A DNA stretch of 64,000 nucleotides, taken from Aquimarina aggregata. GTDB lineage: Bacteria; Bacteroidota; Bacteroidia; Flavobacteriales; Flavobacteriaceae. Each line of letters starts with the position of its first letter. Within the stretch, counting starts at the first letter, position 1. The translations under genes were made by a program, and so were the position numbers. Shown piece by piece: positions 47,824 through 56,804 of this stretch. The notes under the pieces were generated by a model. The model was not told where the DNA came from. It ran no database searches and saw nothing but the letters and a program-made list of their open reading frames with translations. Location of the stretch: NCBI RefSeq assembly GCF_001632745.1, contig NZ_LQRT01000046.1:62001-126000 (forward strand). The letters run 5' to 3'.

Positions 47824-49461
47824 TTGAAAACAAAGCATTTTACTTTTATAATTCGTTATTTAACAATAACTTATACACTGTTTTCTTTAGTTTCTTGCGA
47901 AAAATCCTCTCAAAATAATAAAGATCATCTTGTATTTAGATACAATCACCATAATAATGTAAGTTCTTTAGATCCTGCATTTGCCAGAGATATTCCTAAT
48001 ATATGGTCTACCAATCAATTATTTAATAGTCTTGTACAATTAGATGATTCTCTTCATATCATTCCGGATATTGCAAAAAAATGGGAGATTTCTAAAGACA
48101 TGTTGACGTACACTTTTACCCTACGCAACGATATAAAATTTCATAAACACAAATTATTTAACACTCAAGACAGTACTCGTACTGTAGTTGCAAAAGATTT
48201 TGCATATAGTTTTGACAGACTTATAGATCCTAAAGTAGCCTCACCAGGCAATTGGGTACTTAAAAGTGTAGAAAATTACAAGGCTATTAATGATACTCTT
48301 TTCGAGATACGTTTAAAGAAACCCTTTCCTGCCTTTTTAGGTTTAATGAGTATGCGTTACTGTTCTGTAGTACCAAAAGAAATTGTAAACTTTTATGGAA
48401 ATGAGTTTCGTTCAAACCCCATAGGAACAGGTCCTTTTAAATTTAAGCTTTGGGAAGAAAATGTAAAATTGGTATTGCGAAAAAACGAACTTTATTTTGA
48501 AAAAGATAGTAACGGAAAACAACTTCCTTACCTCGAAGCTGTAGCCATAACCTTTTTACCTGATAAACAGAGTGAATTTTTACAATTTGCGCAAGGTAAA
48601 ATTGATTTATTGAATAGTCTTGATGCTTCGTATAAAGATGAATTACTAACACCGAGTGGTAAATTACGTGATCAATATAAACAACAGGTACATATTAGTA
48701 AAGGTCCTTACCTAAATTCTGAGTACCTTGGATTTTACTTAGATTCAGAAAAAGAAGAAATTCAGTCTATTTTGCTTCGCAAAGCAATCAATCATGGTTT
48801 TGATAGAGAAAAAATGATCACGTACCTTAAAAATGGTATTGGAATCCCTGCTATTAATGGTTTTATTCCTAAAGGTATTCCTGGATTTACTAATCGCTCT
48901 GGATATGAATATAATCCAGAAAAGGCCCGAAAACTTATTGATAGGTACAAAAAAGAGACTGGTAACGACACACCAATGATCAGAATTGCAACTGATGCCA
49001 ATTACCAGAGTATATGCGAGTTTATTCAGAGAGAATTAGAAAAAGTAGGGCTAACAATTATAGTTGATGTGATGCCTTCTTCAACTATACGACAAAAGAA
49101 ATGGGCCGGAAAACTAGAATCCTTTCGAGCGAGTTGGATCGCCGATTACCCAGATGCCGAGAATTTTTTATCACCTTACTATAGTAAAAATCATACTCCA
49201 AATGGTCCCAATTACACACATTTTAAGAATGACTATTTTGACTCCTTGTACGAAGAAAGTTTTTTAATAACAGACACCAAACTAAGAGAGCAACACTATT
49301 CTAAAATGGATTCTATTATTATTTCTGAAGCTCCAATTGTTCCCTTATACTATGACGAGGTTGTTCGTTTTACACAAAAAAATGTAAAAGGCCTTACAAA
49401 TAATCCGCAAAATTTCTTGATTTTAAAACGGGTATGGAAAAAAAGTTTAAATAAAATTTAA
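47824..49461 (+). CDS. Peptide/solute ABC substrate-binding lipoprotein, TTG start
   Basis: 545 residues. It matches SBP_bac_5 (OppA/DppA-like): SLDPAFARDIPNIWSTNQLFNSLVQLDD, GTGPFKFKLWEENVKLVLRKNELYF, RKAINHGFDREKMITYLKNG and FRASWIADYPDAENFLSPYYS. The lipoprotein signal (TYTLFSLVSCEKSS) requires starting at TTG 47824, since no ATG precedes the lipobox. No permease or ATPase gene is adjacent, so it is an orphan binding protein, possibly serving a transporter encoded elsewhere. Confidence 0.88.
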   Translation: MKTKHFTFIIRYLTITYTLFSLVSCEKSSQNNKDHLVFRYNHHNNVSSLDPAFARDIPNIWSTNQLFNSLVQLDDSLHIIPDIAKKWEISKDMLTYTFTLRNDIKFHKHKLFNTQDSTRTVVAKDFAYSFDRLIDPKVASPGNWVLKSVENYKAINDTLFEIRLKKPFPAFLGLMSMRYCSVVPKEIVNFYGNEFRSNPIGTGPFKFKLWEENVKLVLRKNELYFEKDSNGKQLPYLEAVAITFLPDKQSEFLQFAQGKIDLLNSLDASYKDELLTPSGKLRDQYKQQVHISKGPYLNSEYLGFYLDSEKEEIQSILLRKAINHGFDREKMITYLKNGIGIPAINGFIPKGIPGFTNRSGYEYNPEKARKLIDRYKKETGNDTPMIRIATDANYQSICEFIQRELEKVGLTIIVDVMPSSTIRQKKWAGKLESFRASWIADYPDAENFLSPYYSKNHTPNGPNYTHFKNDYFDSLYEESFLITDTKLREQHYSKMDSIIISEAPIVPLYYDEVVRFTQKNVKGLTNNPQNFLILKRVWKKSLNKI

Positions 49462-49565
49462 AACAAATAAGTGTTTCAGCTGTATTTTTTGCTTTTTGTC
49501 GATTCATTTTTCTTATATTCGCTTTTCATTAGTTAAAATTTAACATTTAAATTAACCCAAATTTC

Positions 49566-50663
49566 ATGAAAAAAATTAACCTAATTTTGCTCGCATCTTT
49601 ATTTTTAGGAGTAATATCCTGTAGTAGTGATGACGAAAATCCAAACTCAAACCCTAATCAAGTTGATCCAAATCCTATAGAAGATATGGTTTTAGAAGCA
49701 AATTCGGTTTCTCAAGGCTTAACCGTTGATGGCGCCAATAGAATTACAGGTAATGCTCCTACTCCAACCGGAAATATACCTTTTGCTATTGATGAAACCA
49801 ATCAATCTGGATTTTTGAATAGCGGATTTGATATCACCTTTGACGCCCCTCAAAATTTTGCAGGAGCATATCTTCAGGTAAGATCAAATGATGGCACTAT
49901 CGCTTCAGATTATCTTGATATTCCTTCAACCGCTATAAGAGCTACAAGAAGTCCTATTAATCTAATGAAGTCAACTAAAATGATGGATGATGAGATAGCA
50001 ATTGATGTAGATTTTGATGCTTCAATTCCTCCAGGTAAATTTTGCTACTTAATATGTATTTATGATACTGAAGGTAATATTAGTAATCCCGTAGAAGTCT
50101 GTGTTGTTGTAGAAGCCTGGGGTGGAAATTCCAACTTAATAGGGACATGGAACTATACCAAACAAATCTCTAATGGGGTAACTATACCTGTTGGAAGTAT
50201 TAATTTTTGTGAAGGTCCCGAAACTATAACTTGTAATAATCAAGAAACTATTGAAGTTCCTGAAAGTGAAGGTTGGTGTTATGCTTCAACTGAAATACTA
50301 CTAACACTAAAAGAAGACGGCACTTATACCCTAACGGATCTTTCTTTTCAAAAACAAAACTTTTTATTCTCAGAGAGTCAATCAGGTTGTAGTATTGTAA
50401 ACGAACCTTATATTGATGAATTTGGATCTAAAGAAACATCAACAGGCTTCTGGGCATATAATGAAGAAGGTAGTGAGTTAAATCTTATAGAATTTGAAAA
50501 TAAAACAATCTATTTTGAAGATAATACTGAAGACAATTATATAGAGGATACGGGAAGTCTCTTTTACTTTAGTGGAATTACAGTACTCGATGGAAATAAT
50601 CTAATTATAAAAGGTACAGACTTTGATTTTAATGTAACTACCGAGTATCACTTTACAAAATAA
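49566..50663 (+). CDS. Lipoprotein with lipocalin-like C-terminal domain
   Basis: 365 residues. A lipobox signal (ASLFLGVISCSSDDE) and an Asn/Pro linker lead to an N-terminal beta-rich domain (~45-180, bearing paired Cys CYLICIYD and VEVCVVV) and a second domain starting at LIGTWNYTKQ, which looks like the lipocalin-like domain common in Bacteroidota lipoproteins, with LLTLKEDGTYTLTD and GFWAYNEEGSELNLIE. Surface or periplasmic; ligand unknown. Confidence 0.7.
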   Translation: MKKINLILLASLFLGVISCSSDDENPNSNPNQVDPNPIEDMVLEANSVSQGLTVDGANRITGNAPTPTGNIPFAIDETNQSGFLNSGFDITFDAPQNFAGAYLQVRSNDGTIASDYLDIPSTAIRATRSPINLMKSTKMMDDEIAIDVDFDASIPPGKFCYLICIYDTEGNISNPVEVCVVVEAWGGNSNLIGTWNYTKQISNGVTIPVGSINFCEGPETITCNNQETIEVPESEGWCYASTEILLTLKEDGTYTLTDLSFQKQNFLFSESQSGCSIVNEPYIDEFGSKETSTGFWAYNEEGSELNLIEFENKTIYFEDNTEDNYIEDTGSLFYFSGITVLDGNNLIIKGTDFDFNVTTEYHFTK

Positions 50664-50687
50664 CGCTTTTTACATACCAAATACCAT

Positions 50688-50722
50688 ACGCCATCTATTT
50701 ATGACAGATGGCGTTTTTTTTA
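50688..50722. terminator. Intrinsic terminator
   Basis: ACGCCATCT / AGATGGCGT with loop ATTTATGAC and eight T. It ends the lipoprotein gene and may also serve the convergent GlmU-like gene. Confidence 0.9.
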
Positions 50723-50737
50723 TGCATTATCCTATTT

Positions 50738-51910
50738 TTAATTTTTACGCCATTGTTTTGTCTCTTCAAAAACATGTTCTAATATTTGCTCTTCCTGTTC
50801 GTTAAATTCAAGATTTCTTCGAGACATCACCACTTTTGCTACTTCAAAAGCTTTTCTGGTTAAATAGGTTGTAAAACCAGCGCTCCCACCCCAACTATAA
50901 CTTGGGATAAAATTACGCGGAAATCCACCACCAAAAATATTTGCGTTTACACCTACAACGGTTCCTGTATTAAACATTGTATTAATACCGCATTTAGAAT
51001 GATCTCCCATCATTAAACCACAAAATTGTAGCCCTGTCTTAGCAAAGCCTTCGGTTTCATAACTCCATAATCGTACTGGTGCATAATTATTTTTAAGGTT
51101 CGATGTGTTAGTATCTGCACCCAGATTACACCACTCGCCTAACACAGAATTACCTATAAAACCGTCGTGTCCTTTATTCGAAAATCCAAAAATTACAGAA
51201 TTATTAACCTCTCCTCCAACTTTAGAATGTGGTCCAATAGTAGTTCCTCCATAAATTTTTGCACCCATTTTTACGGTTGCAGATTCACATAACGCAAAAG
51301 GGCCTCTAATCATGCTTCCTTCCATAATTTCTGCATTTTTTCCTATATAAATAGGTCCATTACTAGCGTTAAGCGTTGCAAATTCTACAGTAACCCCTTC
51401 TTCTAAAAATATTTGTTCTTCTCCTAATATATGATTTGAACTTGAAAGGGGTTCGCTCTCCCTATCTTTTGTTAATAGATCAAAATCCTGACGAATTGCT
51501 TCTTCATTTTTCGAGAAAATATCCCACGTGTGCTGCACAGTCAAGGTTTCTTCTTCAAATTGTAATATATCATACTTATCAAAATCTACTTCTTGCCCTT
51601 CTTTAACATAGAAAGCAACTACTTCATCTTTGCAAAAAATAGCTTGATCCGTTTTAAGTTCTTTAATGCGATCAACAAGTTGATTTGTTGGCAAGTAAGA
51701 TGCATTAATCATTACGTTATCTTCTAACTCCACCATCGGAAATTTAGCATTAAGATAATCTTCTGTTATGGTAGATGTAGTAAAACCCAGATGCTTTTCC
51801 CATTTTTCTCTTATCGTTAAAATACCTATTCGTATTTCTGCTACTGGTCTGGTATATGTAAAAGGCAATAGTGCATTACGTGAAGCACCATCAAAAAGAA
51901 TATAATTCAT
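50738..51910 (-). CDS. GlmU-like sugar-nucleotidyltransferase family protein
   Basis: 390 residues. The N-terminus (YILFDGASRNALLPFTYTRPVAEIRIGILTIREKWE) resembles the GlmU N-terminal transferase region in a divergent form. The C-terminal half is a left-handed beta-helix of hexapeptide repeats (IYIGKNAEIMEGSMIRGPFALCESATVKMGAKIYGGTTIGPHSKVGGEV). Such GlmU family proteins lie between nucleotidyltransferases and acyltransferases; the true substrate is not known. A -7 element TATTTTTG (minus, 51955-51948) is ~38 bases upstream. Upstream neighbour is L31 on the same strand. Confidence 0.8.
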   Translation of the reverse strand: MNYILFDGASRNALLPFTYTRPVAEIRIGILTIREKWEKHLGFTTSTITEDYLNAKFPMVELEDNVMINASYLPTNQLVDRIKELKTDQAIFCKDEVVAFYVKEGQEVDFDKYDILQFEEETLTVQHTWDIFSKNEEAIRQDFDLLTKDRESEPLSSSNHILGEEQIFLEEGVTVEFATLNASNGPIYIGKNAEIMEGSMIRGPFALCESATVKMGAKIYGGTTIGPHSKVGGEVNNSVIFGFSNKGHDGFIGNSVLGEWCNLGADTNTSNLKNNYAPVRLWSYETEGFAKTGLQFCGLMMGDHSKCGINTMFNTGTVVGVNANIFGGGFPRNFIPSYSWGGSAGFTTYLTRKAFEVAKVVMSRRNLEFNEQEEQILEHVFEETKQWRKN

Positions 51911-52031
51911 GATTTGATTTCAAAAAATTTATAATTCTGAACTACTGCAAAAATAAAGACGTTCATGTTAAAAAGAATACTGTTTAGCTATTTTATTTGT
52001 AAAATAAATTTTTGTAAAAAATATAAACCAT

Positions 52032-52060
52032 AAAAAAAGCCTTTCTAAACAGAAAGGCTT
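52032..52060 (-). terminator. Intrinsic terminator of the L31 gene
   Basis: On the minus strand AAGCCTTTCT pairs with AGAAAGGCTT around GTTT, followed by a T run. It lies 23 bases past the L31 stop. Confidence 0.88.
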
Positions 52061-52082
52061 TTTAAGATATTGTAAAGCTAAA

Positions 52083-52334
52083 TTATTTTTTGAATTTAGC
52101 ATATTTGTTTTTGAATTTGTCAATACGCCCTGCAGTATCGATAAGTTTAGATTTCCCAGTATAAAAAGGGTGAGAAGATCTAGATATTTCTAATTTTATC
52201 AAAGGATACTCAACACCATCAACTTCTAACGTTTCTTTTGTATCTGCTGTAGATTTTGTTAAAAAAACATCATCGTTAGACATATCTTTAAACGCTACTA
52301 ATCTATAATTTCCTGGGTGTATATCTTTTTGCAT
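52083..52334 (-). CDS. rpmE2: 50S ribosomal protein L31 type B
   Basis: 83 residues, [20 protein letters not shown] then [53 protein letters not shown]. It has none of the Cys of the zinc-binding type A form, so it is the Cys-free type B paralogue used under zinc limitation in other bacteria. No Zur site was recognised in the promoter. Confidence 0.95.
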   Translation of the reverse strand: MQKDIHPGNYRLVAFKDMSNDDVFLTKSTADTKETLEVDGVEYPLIKLEISRSSHPFYTGKSKLIDTAGRIDKFKNKYAKFKK

Positions 52335-52361
52335 AGTATTATCTTTTCATTTTTCGAGCTG

Positions 52362-52391
52362 CAAATTTACAATTATTTTTTTAATTGCAAA
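52362..52391 (-). promoter_or_regulatory. Promoter of the L31 gene
   Basis: Minus strand: TTTG (52391-52388), 18 bases, TAAATTTG (52369-52362), an exact Bacteroidota match, ~28 bases before the ATG at 52334. Confidence 0.75.
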
Positions 52392-52459
52392 ATATTTTTA
52401 AGTAAAGAAAGTGAAAATATCTACAATTCTAAAATCAACAGCAAAATTTAAACATATAA

Positions 52460-52942
52460 CTACGCAGATTCAGATTCACATTCATAAGCCCAAGTAAGAA
52501 TAGCCCTTATTATACTTGATGAATCTCCTGCTGCGGCTATAGAACACGCATCAGAATTACTCTCTTTACTTAAACTCATTCTTAAATTTATTCTGAGATA
52601 ATCAAATTGACTTGCAATTATAAAAAATTCCTCAGGTGTTATTTCCAAGTCTATAAGAATATTGTATAAATTAATAAATTCTTGAGTTTGATCACCAAGA
52701 AAATCTTGAAATAAAACTTCTAATTGAATAGTCGTAAAATCTTTTTCAAATGATTTCCTAGATATTATTTTAGTAAAATCATCCAATTTACCTGTTTTAA
52801 CCGCACTATTATTAAACTCTATTAAAGTCTGTTTGACTAAATCTTCTTTTTCTGAGATTGTAATTTCACTGGAGTCTTCTTTTGAACAAGAAATTATGGT
52901 AAGCAAAAAAAGTCCAACTATAAAAAGTAATTGTTTTTTCAT
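52460..52942 (-). CDS. Small lipoprotein, unknown
   Basis: 160 residues. Signal with lipobox (LFLLTIISCSKED), then a helical, acidic domain of ~130 residues with one internal Cys near its end (SDACSIAAAGDSS) and another at the C-terminus (YECESESA). No family recognised. Upstream, 52943-53185 is AT-rich and holds no gene on either strand. Confidence 0.6.
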   Translation of the reverse strand: MKKQLLFIVGLFLLTIISCSKEDSSEITISEKEDLVKQTLIEFNNSAVKTGKLDDFTKIISRKSFEKDFTTIQLEVLFQDFLGDQTQEFINLYNILIDLEITPEEFFIIASQFDYLRINLRMSLSKESNSDACSIAAAGDSSSIIRAILTWAYECESESA

Positions 52943-53185
52943 AATTCATAGTTTCGTTAATAAATTTTTATATAATCCTATTTTGGTATTCCTAATTTCA
53001 ATTTAAATTGATTAAGCCTAAATAACACAAAATCAAACAATTGATAATTTTTGTTTTTTTTAACAGTAACCTAGTAATTACACTAGCTAACACCTTCTTT
53101 TAACTACGGTTTTACCGTAATACAAAAACGAATATACGATAAAATAACGAAATAGCCCGATGAAGTGTTTTTTTTTCAATCAAAC

Positions 53186-53206
53186 TGTAACATTTTATTA
53201 TATTTG
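53186..53206 (+). promoter_or_regulatory. Promoter with TGTAACATTTTA-N-TATATTTG motif (site 1)
   Basis: TGTAACATTTTA (53186-53197), one base, TATATTTG (53199-53206), ~29 bases before the first DUF4199 gene. The usual TTTG at -33 is absent. The same arrangement recurs at 53871 and 55649. Confidence 0.55.
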
Positions 53207-53234
53207 TGAACAGATTGTAAATATTCTTACTGCT

Positions 53235-53762
53235 ATGGAAGGATCAAATGTTTCTATTAAAAAATACATATTAAAATTTGGAGTAATTCTTGGAATTACG
53301 TCTGTTTTATACAATATCATTATTTATTTAACAGGTAATATTATTAGTGGAAAGTGGTTTTTGCCGTTAATAAGCGCCATCATTCTTATTAGTGTAATAA
53401 TCTCTGGAATTTATTCGTATAAATTAGCTAATAATAGTTTTTTAAAATTAAGCAATTCAATAAAAATAGGTTTAGGTGTTTCATTACTAGGTGGTTTAAT
53501 TGTTGTTATTTGGAAAATCTTCCTTTTTAATATCATAGAACCTGATATGATGGGGCAGGCTCTAAGTACGAGACAGGAACAAATAATAACTAGTAATCCC
53601 AATATATCTCAAGAAAAATTAAATCAAAGTATGGCAGTAGCCGAAAAACTTAACTCTTTATACATAAAAGTATTATATTCATTAATAGAAACATTAATAT
53701 TAGGATTTTTGATTACCTTGATCGGAGGGATCATAATGCGTAAACAAAGAAACCCGTTTTAA
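53235..53762 (+). CDS. DUF4199 membrane protein (copy 1)
   Basis: 175 residues from ATG 53235, chosen because the longer frame to 53160 would include the promoter and because the result has exactly the length of the copy downstream. Four membrane helices with the DUF4199 pattern KKYILKFGVILGITSVLYN, GIYSYKLANNSFLKLSNSIKIGLGVSLLGGLIVVIWKI, and a periplasmic segment with ISQEKLNQSMAVAEKL. Function of the family is unknown. Paralogue of the gene at 53929. Confidence 0.85.
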   Translation: MEGSNVSIKKYILKFGVILGITSVLYNIIIYLTGNIISGKWFLPLISAIILISVIISGIYSYKLANNSFLKLSNSIKIGLGVSLLGGLIVVIWKIFLFNIIEPDMMGQALSTRQEQIITSNPNISQEKLNQSMAVAEKLNSLYIKVLYSLIETLILGFLITLIGGIIMRKQRNPF

Positions 53763-53870
53763 TACGCAATAGGTAATTCTAGTTATTTATTTTATTAAAA
53801 TTGGATATTCTTCTTTGTCTAACAAAACTTCTTCTATCTAATCAATAATATTAATTTATATTATCACATT

Positions 53871-53891
53871 GTAACATTTTAGTATCTTTAT
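53871..53891 (+). promoter_or_regulatory. Promoter with TGTAACATTTTA-N-TATCTTTA motif (site 2)
   Basis: TGTAACATTTTA (53871-53882), one base, TATCTTTA (53884-53891), ~38 bases before the second DUF4199 gene. Confidence 0.5.
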
Positions 53892-53928
53892 ATACTTATG
53901 GTGTATAGATAATCAAAACACATAACAA

Positions 53929-54456
53929 ATGGAAAATGATCAAGCATCTACTAAGAAAATTATTATTAATTATGGCATAATCCTAGGTGTCTTATCCGTC
54001 TTAATGGGAGTTGTAATATACATCATGGATGGATATGCCGAACAAAACTGGATACATACTGTAATTGGTTTGGCTATCATAGCGGGTGTTATTGTATATG
54101 GTATCAAGGCATTTAAAGCCGTAAATGGTGGATTTCTTAAACTTGGTGAAGCTATAAAAGTAGGTATTGGTATTGCACTTATTGGAGGAATTATTGGTGT
54201 GGTTTGGACCATTCTACTAATGAACGTTATAGAACCAGGTATTGTTGACCAAATCAATGATGTACAACGTGAACAAATGTTAGAACGTTTTCCTGATATG
54301 CCAGAAGAACAGCTAAATCAAAGTTTAGAAATGGCTAAAAAATTCACTTCGCCTTATATCATTTCTGCATTTGCATTAATATGGAACCTATTTATGGGAC
54401 TTATCATTTCTGTTATTGCGGGATTTGCGATGCAAAGAAAACAAGATTTACATTAA
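53929..54456 (+). CDS. DUF4199 membrane protein (copy 2)
   Basis: 175 residues, four membrane helices: KIIINYGIILGVLSVLMGVVIYI, TVIGLAIIAGVIVYGIKAFKAVNGGFLKLGEAIKVGIGIALIGGIIGVVWTILL and a last helix ending VIAGFAMQRKQ. The segment FPDMPEEQLNQSLEMAKKFTSPYI matches the equivalent loop of copy 1, so the genes are a tandem duplication. Each has its own promoter-like motif; a terminator closes this copy at 54485. Confidence 0.88.
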   Translation: MENDQASTKKIIINYGIILGVLSVLMGVVIYIMDGYAEQNWIHTVIGLAIIAGVIVYGIKAFKAVNGGFLKLGEAIKVGIGIALIGGIIGVVWTILLMNVIEPGIVDQINDVQREQMLERFPDMPEEQLNQSLEMAKKFTSPYIISAFALIWNLFMGLIISVIAGFAMQRKQDLH

Positions 54457-54484
54457 GCCCACACTTACATATCAAAATATAAAA

Positions 54485-54518
54485 ATGGATTACAAGAAAA
54501 TGTAATCCATTTTTTTTT
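54485..54518 (+). terminator. Intrinsic terminator after the DUF4199 pair
   Basis: ATGGATTACA / TGTAATCCAT around AGAAAA, followed by eight T. Confidence 0.92.
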
Positions 54519-54831
54519 GTAATCTTTTTACAAATCTCTCATTTGGTATATTAAAAACCAATATCGTTTTTCAGTATTTATCCAGGTTTCATTTTTTATC
54601 ATATCATATCCATTTTAGCTTAATACCATCATCTACATTTTGGAGTATTATGATCAAGTTTTATGTTAAGTTTATCCATATATCCAACGAAATTTCCTCG
54701 TTGAAAACAAAATACAACCCCATATAAAATCAAAACTGAGTCAAAAATCCAACACCTTAATAATCAATTTATTAACCAGAAAAACACAATGTAAAAGCAA
54801 GTCTAATTTTATAAAAAACGACCTATTACTC
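54519..54831. other. Gene-free AT-rich stretch
   Basis: No coding frame or RNA signal was found between the terminator and the sigma-factor promoter. The only structure noted is a 6-bp inverted repeat, CAACGA and TCGTTG, at 54685-54703, which could be an operator or chance. Confidence 0.5.
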
Positions 54832-54863
54832 TTGTGTTTTTGATTGTATTCCTTATACATTTG
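54832..54863 (+). promoter_or_regulatory. Promoter of the orphan sigma-factor gene
   Basis: TTG (54832-54834), 21 bases, TACATTTG (54856-54863): an exact -7 element. It leaves a leader of about 85 bases before the ATG at 54952. Confidence 0.6.
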
Positions 54864-54951
54864 TGATGAACAAGCAACTCATTAAATTTTATATCAATTC
54901 AATAAAAGATGCTTTTCTACTATATCATTTCAAGAAGGTAAACTTAAAACT

Positions 54952-55521
54952 ATGGCGTTAAAAAGTGAACAAGAAATCATAGACGGAATTATGTTAGGAG
55001 ACGAAATTACTTTAGCCTCATTTTATCGTCAACATTTACCCTACATAAAAAATCATATTCTAAAAAAAGGAGGATCTAAAGAAGATGCCGAGGATATTTT
55101 TCAGGATGCACTATTGGTAATGTATTTAAAGTTAAAATCAAACGATACATTAATAAGTACTACTATTGGAGCCTATTTTTATGGTGTTTGCAAAAACTTA
55201 TGGTTAAACCGCTTACGAAAAGAACGAAAGTGGTTAATGGCCGATATCCTTGCCGATGATTTTAAAGATCCACAAACAGCGATAACAGATCAAATACAAC
55301 AAAAAGATCGTAAAAAACTCTTCAACACCTATTTTTCTACTTTGCATACCAGTACAAAACAATTGTGGAGTCTTTTTTTTGAAGAAAAAAACAGTAAAGA
55401 AGTATCATTAGCAATGGGATATACCGAAAAATATGTACGGAAAAAGAAATGCGAAACCAAAAAAGAGCTTATTCAAACTATATCTAAAGATCCATTATAT
55501 AAGGAATTGGTAGATATTTAA
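54952..55521 (+). CDS. ECF-like RNA polymerase sigma factor (orphan)
   Basis: 189 residues. Region 2 has SKEDAEDIFQDALLVMYLKLKS and TTIGAYFYGVCKNLWLNRLRKE; the C-terminal part has a region-4-like helix-turn-helix (NSKEVSLAMGYTEKYVRKKKCETKKELI). No anti-sigma gene is adjacent. Its cofactor-free context and the nearby set of similar unusual promoters (53186, 53871, 55649) invite the idea that it reads them, but that is inference. Good promoter of housekeeping type at 54832. Confidence 0.85.
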   Translation: MALKSEQEIIDGIMLGDEITLASFYRQHLPYIKNHILKKGGSKEDAEDIFQDALLVMYLKLKSNDTLISTTIGAYFYGVCKNLWLNRLRKERKWLMADILADDFKDPQTAITDQIQQKDRKKLFNTYFSTLHTSTKQLWSLFFEEKNSKEVSLAMGYTEKYVRKKKCETKKELIQTISKDPLYKELVDI

Positions 55522-55648
55522 ACAACTTTAACTAAAAACCTTAATTAAAGTATGAAAAACCAGTTTATACCTTAAACTCTCCATTGGGCACGTATTCGCT
55601 AATTATAAAAGATCGATCATAAATTAAGAAACTGTACATATCCCAACT

Positions 55649-55669
55649 TATAACATTTTACTATATTTG
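55649..55669 (+). promoter_or_regulatory. Promoter with TATAACATTTTA-N-TATATTTG motif (site 3)
   Basis: TATAACATTTTA (55649-55660), one base, TATATTTG (55662-55669), 86 bases before the GT2 ATG at 55755. Third copy of the arrangement seen before both DUF4199 genes. Confidence 0.5.
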
Positions 55670-55754
55670 AATATTGGTTTCTTTTTTGTTTTACGTCTGT
55701 GATGTTATTCAAAATCATAGTAGTGCTAGAAAGAAGCTTATCTTAAATTTATCT

Positions 55755-56702
55755 ATGAATATATCTGTGGTCATACCGCTGCTTAATGAGCAGGAATCAC
55801 TTAGCGAATTATACAATTGGATTGCAAAAGTTATGCAATCCAATTCTTTTTCTTATGAAATTATCTTTATCGATGATGGTAGTACCGATAAATCCTGGAG
55901 TACCATTACCCAACTCTCAGAAAAAGATAACAATGTAAAAGGAATACGGTTTCTTAAAAACTTTGGAAAATCTCAAGCATTACATGCAGGTTTTGATGCA
56001 GCTCAAGGTGATGTTATCATTACTATGGATGCCGATTTACAAGATAATCCAGAAGAAATTCCTGAAATGTATGATCTTATAGTCAACGAAAACTATGATC
56101 TTATTTCGGGTTGGAAAAAGAAACGATATGATTCTGTAATTGCTAAAAATTTACCCTCAAAGTTATTTAACGCAGCTGCACGAAAAACCTCGGGAGTAAA
56201 ACTTAATGATTTTAATTGTGGTCTTAAAGCGTATAAAAATATTGTTGTTAAAAATATCGATGTGCATGGCGAGATGCATAGATACATCCCTGTTTTAGCA
56301 AAAAATGAAGGCTTTTCTAAAATTGGTGAAAAAGTAGTACTTCACCAAGCTAGAAAATACGGTAGTACAAAATTCGGAATGAGTCGTTTTATTAATGGCT
56401 TTCTTGACCTAGTCACCATTTGGTTTATGTCCCGCTTTGGTAAAAGACCCATGCACTTTTTTGGATTAATTGGTACCATATTGTTTATTATAGGTTTTTG
56501 CTTTGCTTTATATTTAGGAATAGACAAACTATTTATTGAAACCAAAGGTAGATTAATAGCACAAAGACCAGAATTCTATATTGCTCTTACAGCAATGATA
56601 TTAGGAACACAATTTTTTCTTGCAGGATTTCTGGGAGAAATTATATTAACAAGTAAAAGAGATAAAAAAAGATATAACATCTCAGAAAAAATACATTTAT
56701 AA
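55755..56702 (+). CDS. GT2 polyprenyl-phosphate glycosyltransferase
   Basis: 315 residues from ATG 55755, directly before the GT2 nucleotide-binding strand (MNISVVIPLLNEQESL); the longer frame to 55674 is upstream of this and starts inside the promoter. Motifs: FIDDGSTDKSW, MDADLQDNPEEIPEM (DxD-like), GWKKKRYDS. Two C-terminal membrane helices (FFGLIGTILFIIGFCFALYLG, FYIALTAMILGTQFFLAGFL) place it with DPM1/GtrB-like enzymes that load a sugar on a polyprenyl phosphate at the inner membrane. Confidence 0.88.
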   Translation: MNISVVIPLLNEQESLSELYNWIAKVMQSNSFSYEIIFIDDGSTDKSWSTITQLSEKDNNVKGIRFLKNFGKSQALHAGFDAAQGDVIITMDADLQDNPEEIPEMYDLIVNENYDLISGWKKKRYDSVIAKNLPSKLFNAAARKTSGVKLNDFNCGLKAYKNIVVKNIDVHGEMHRYIPVLAKNEGFSKIGEKVVLHQARKYGSTKFGMSRFINGFLDLVTIWFMSRFGKRPMHFFGLIGTILFIIGFCFALYLGIDKLFIETKGRLIAQRPEFYIALTAMILGTQFFLAGFLGEIILTSKRDKKRYNISEKIHL

Positions 56703-56804
56703 TCTCGGTAAACAAACTAAGCATTGTCAAGTAAGCATTACCCCATTTTTTTAGTATTTATCCTAGAAATTATATAGTATTTTTGCAATTTAAAACCATA
56801 TAAC

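Noticed and set aside
54685-54703. Inverted repeat CAACGA/TCGTTG
   Set aside because: Six base pairs in AT-rich DNA, no T run and no repeat elsewhere; kept only as a remark.
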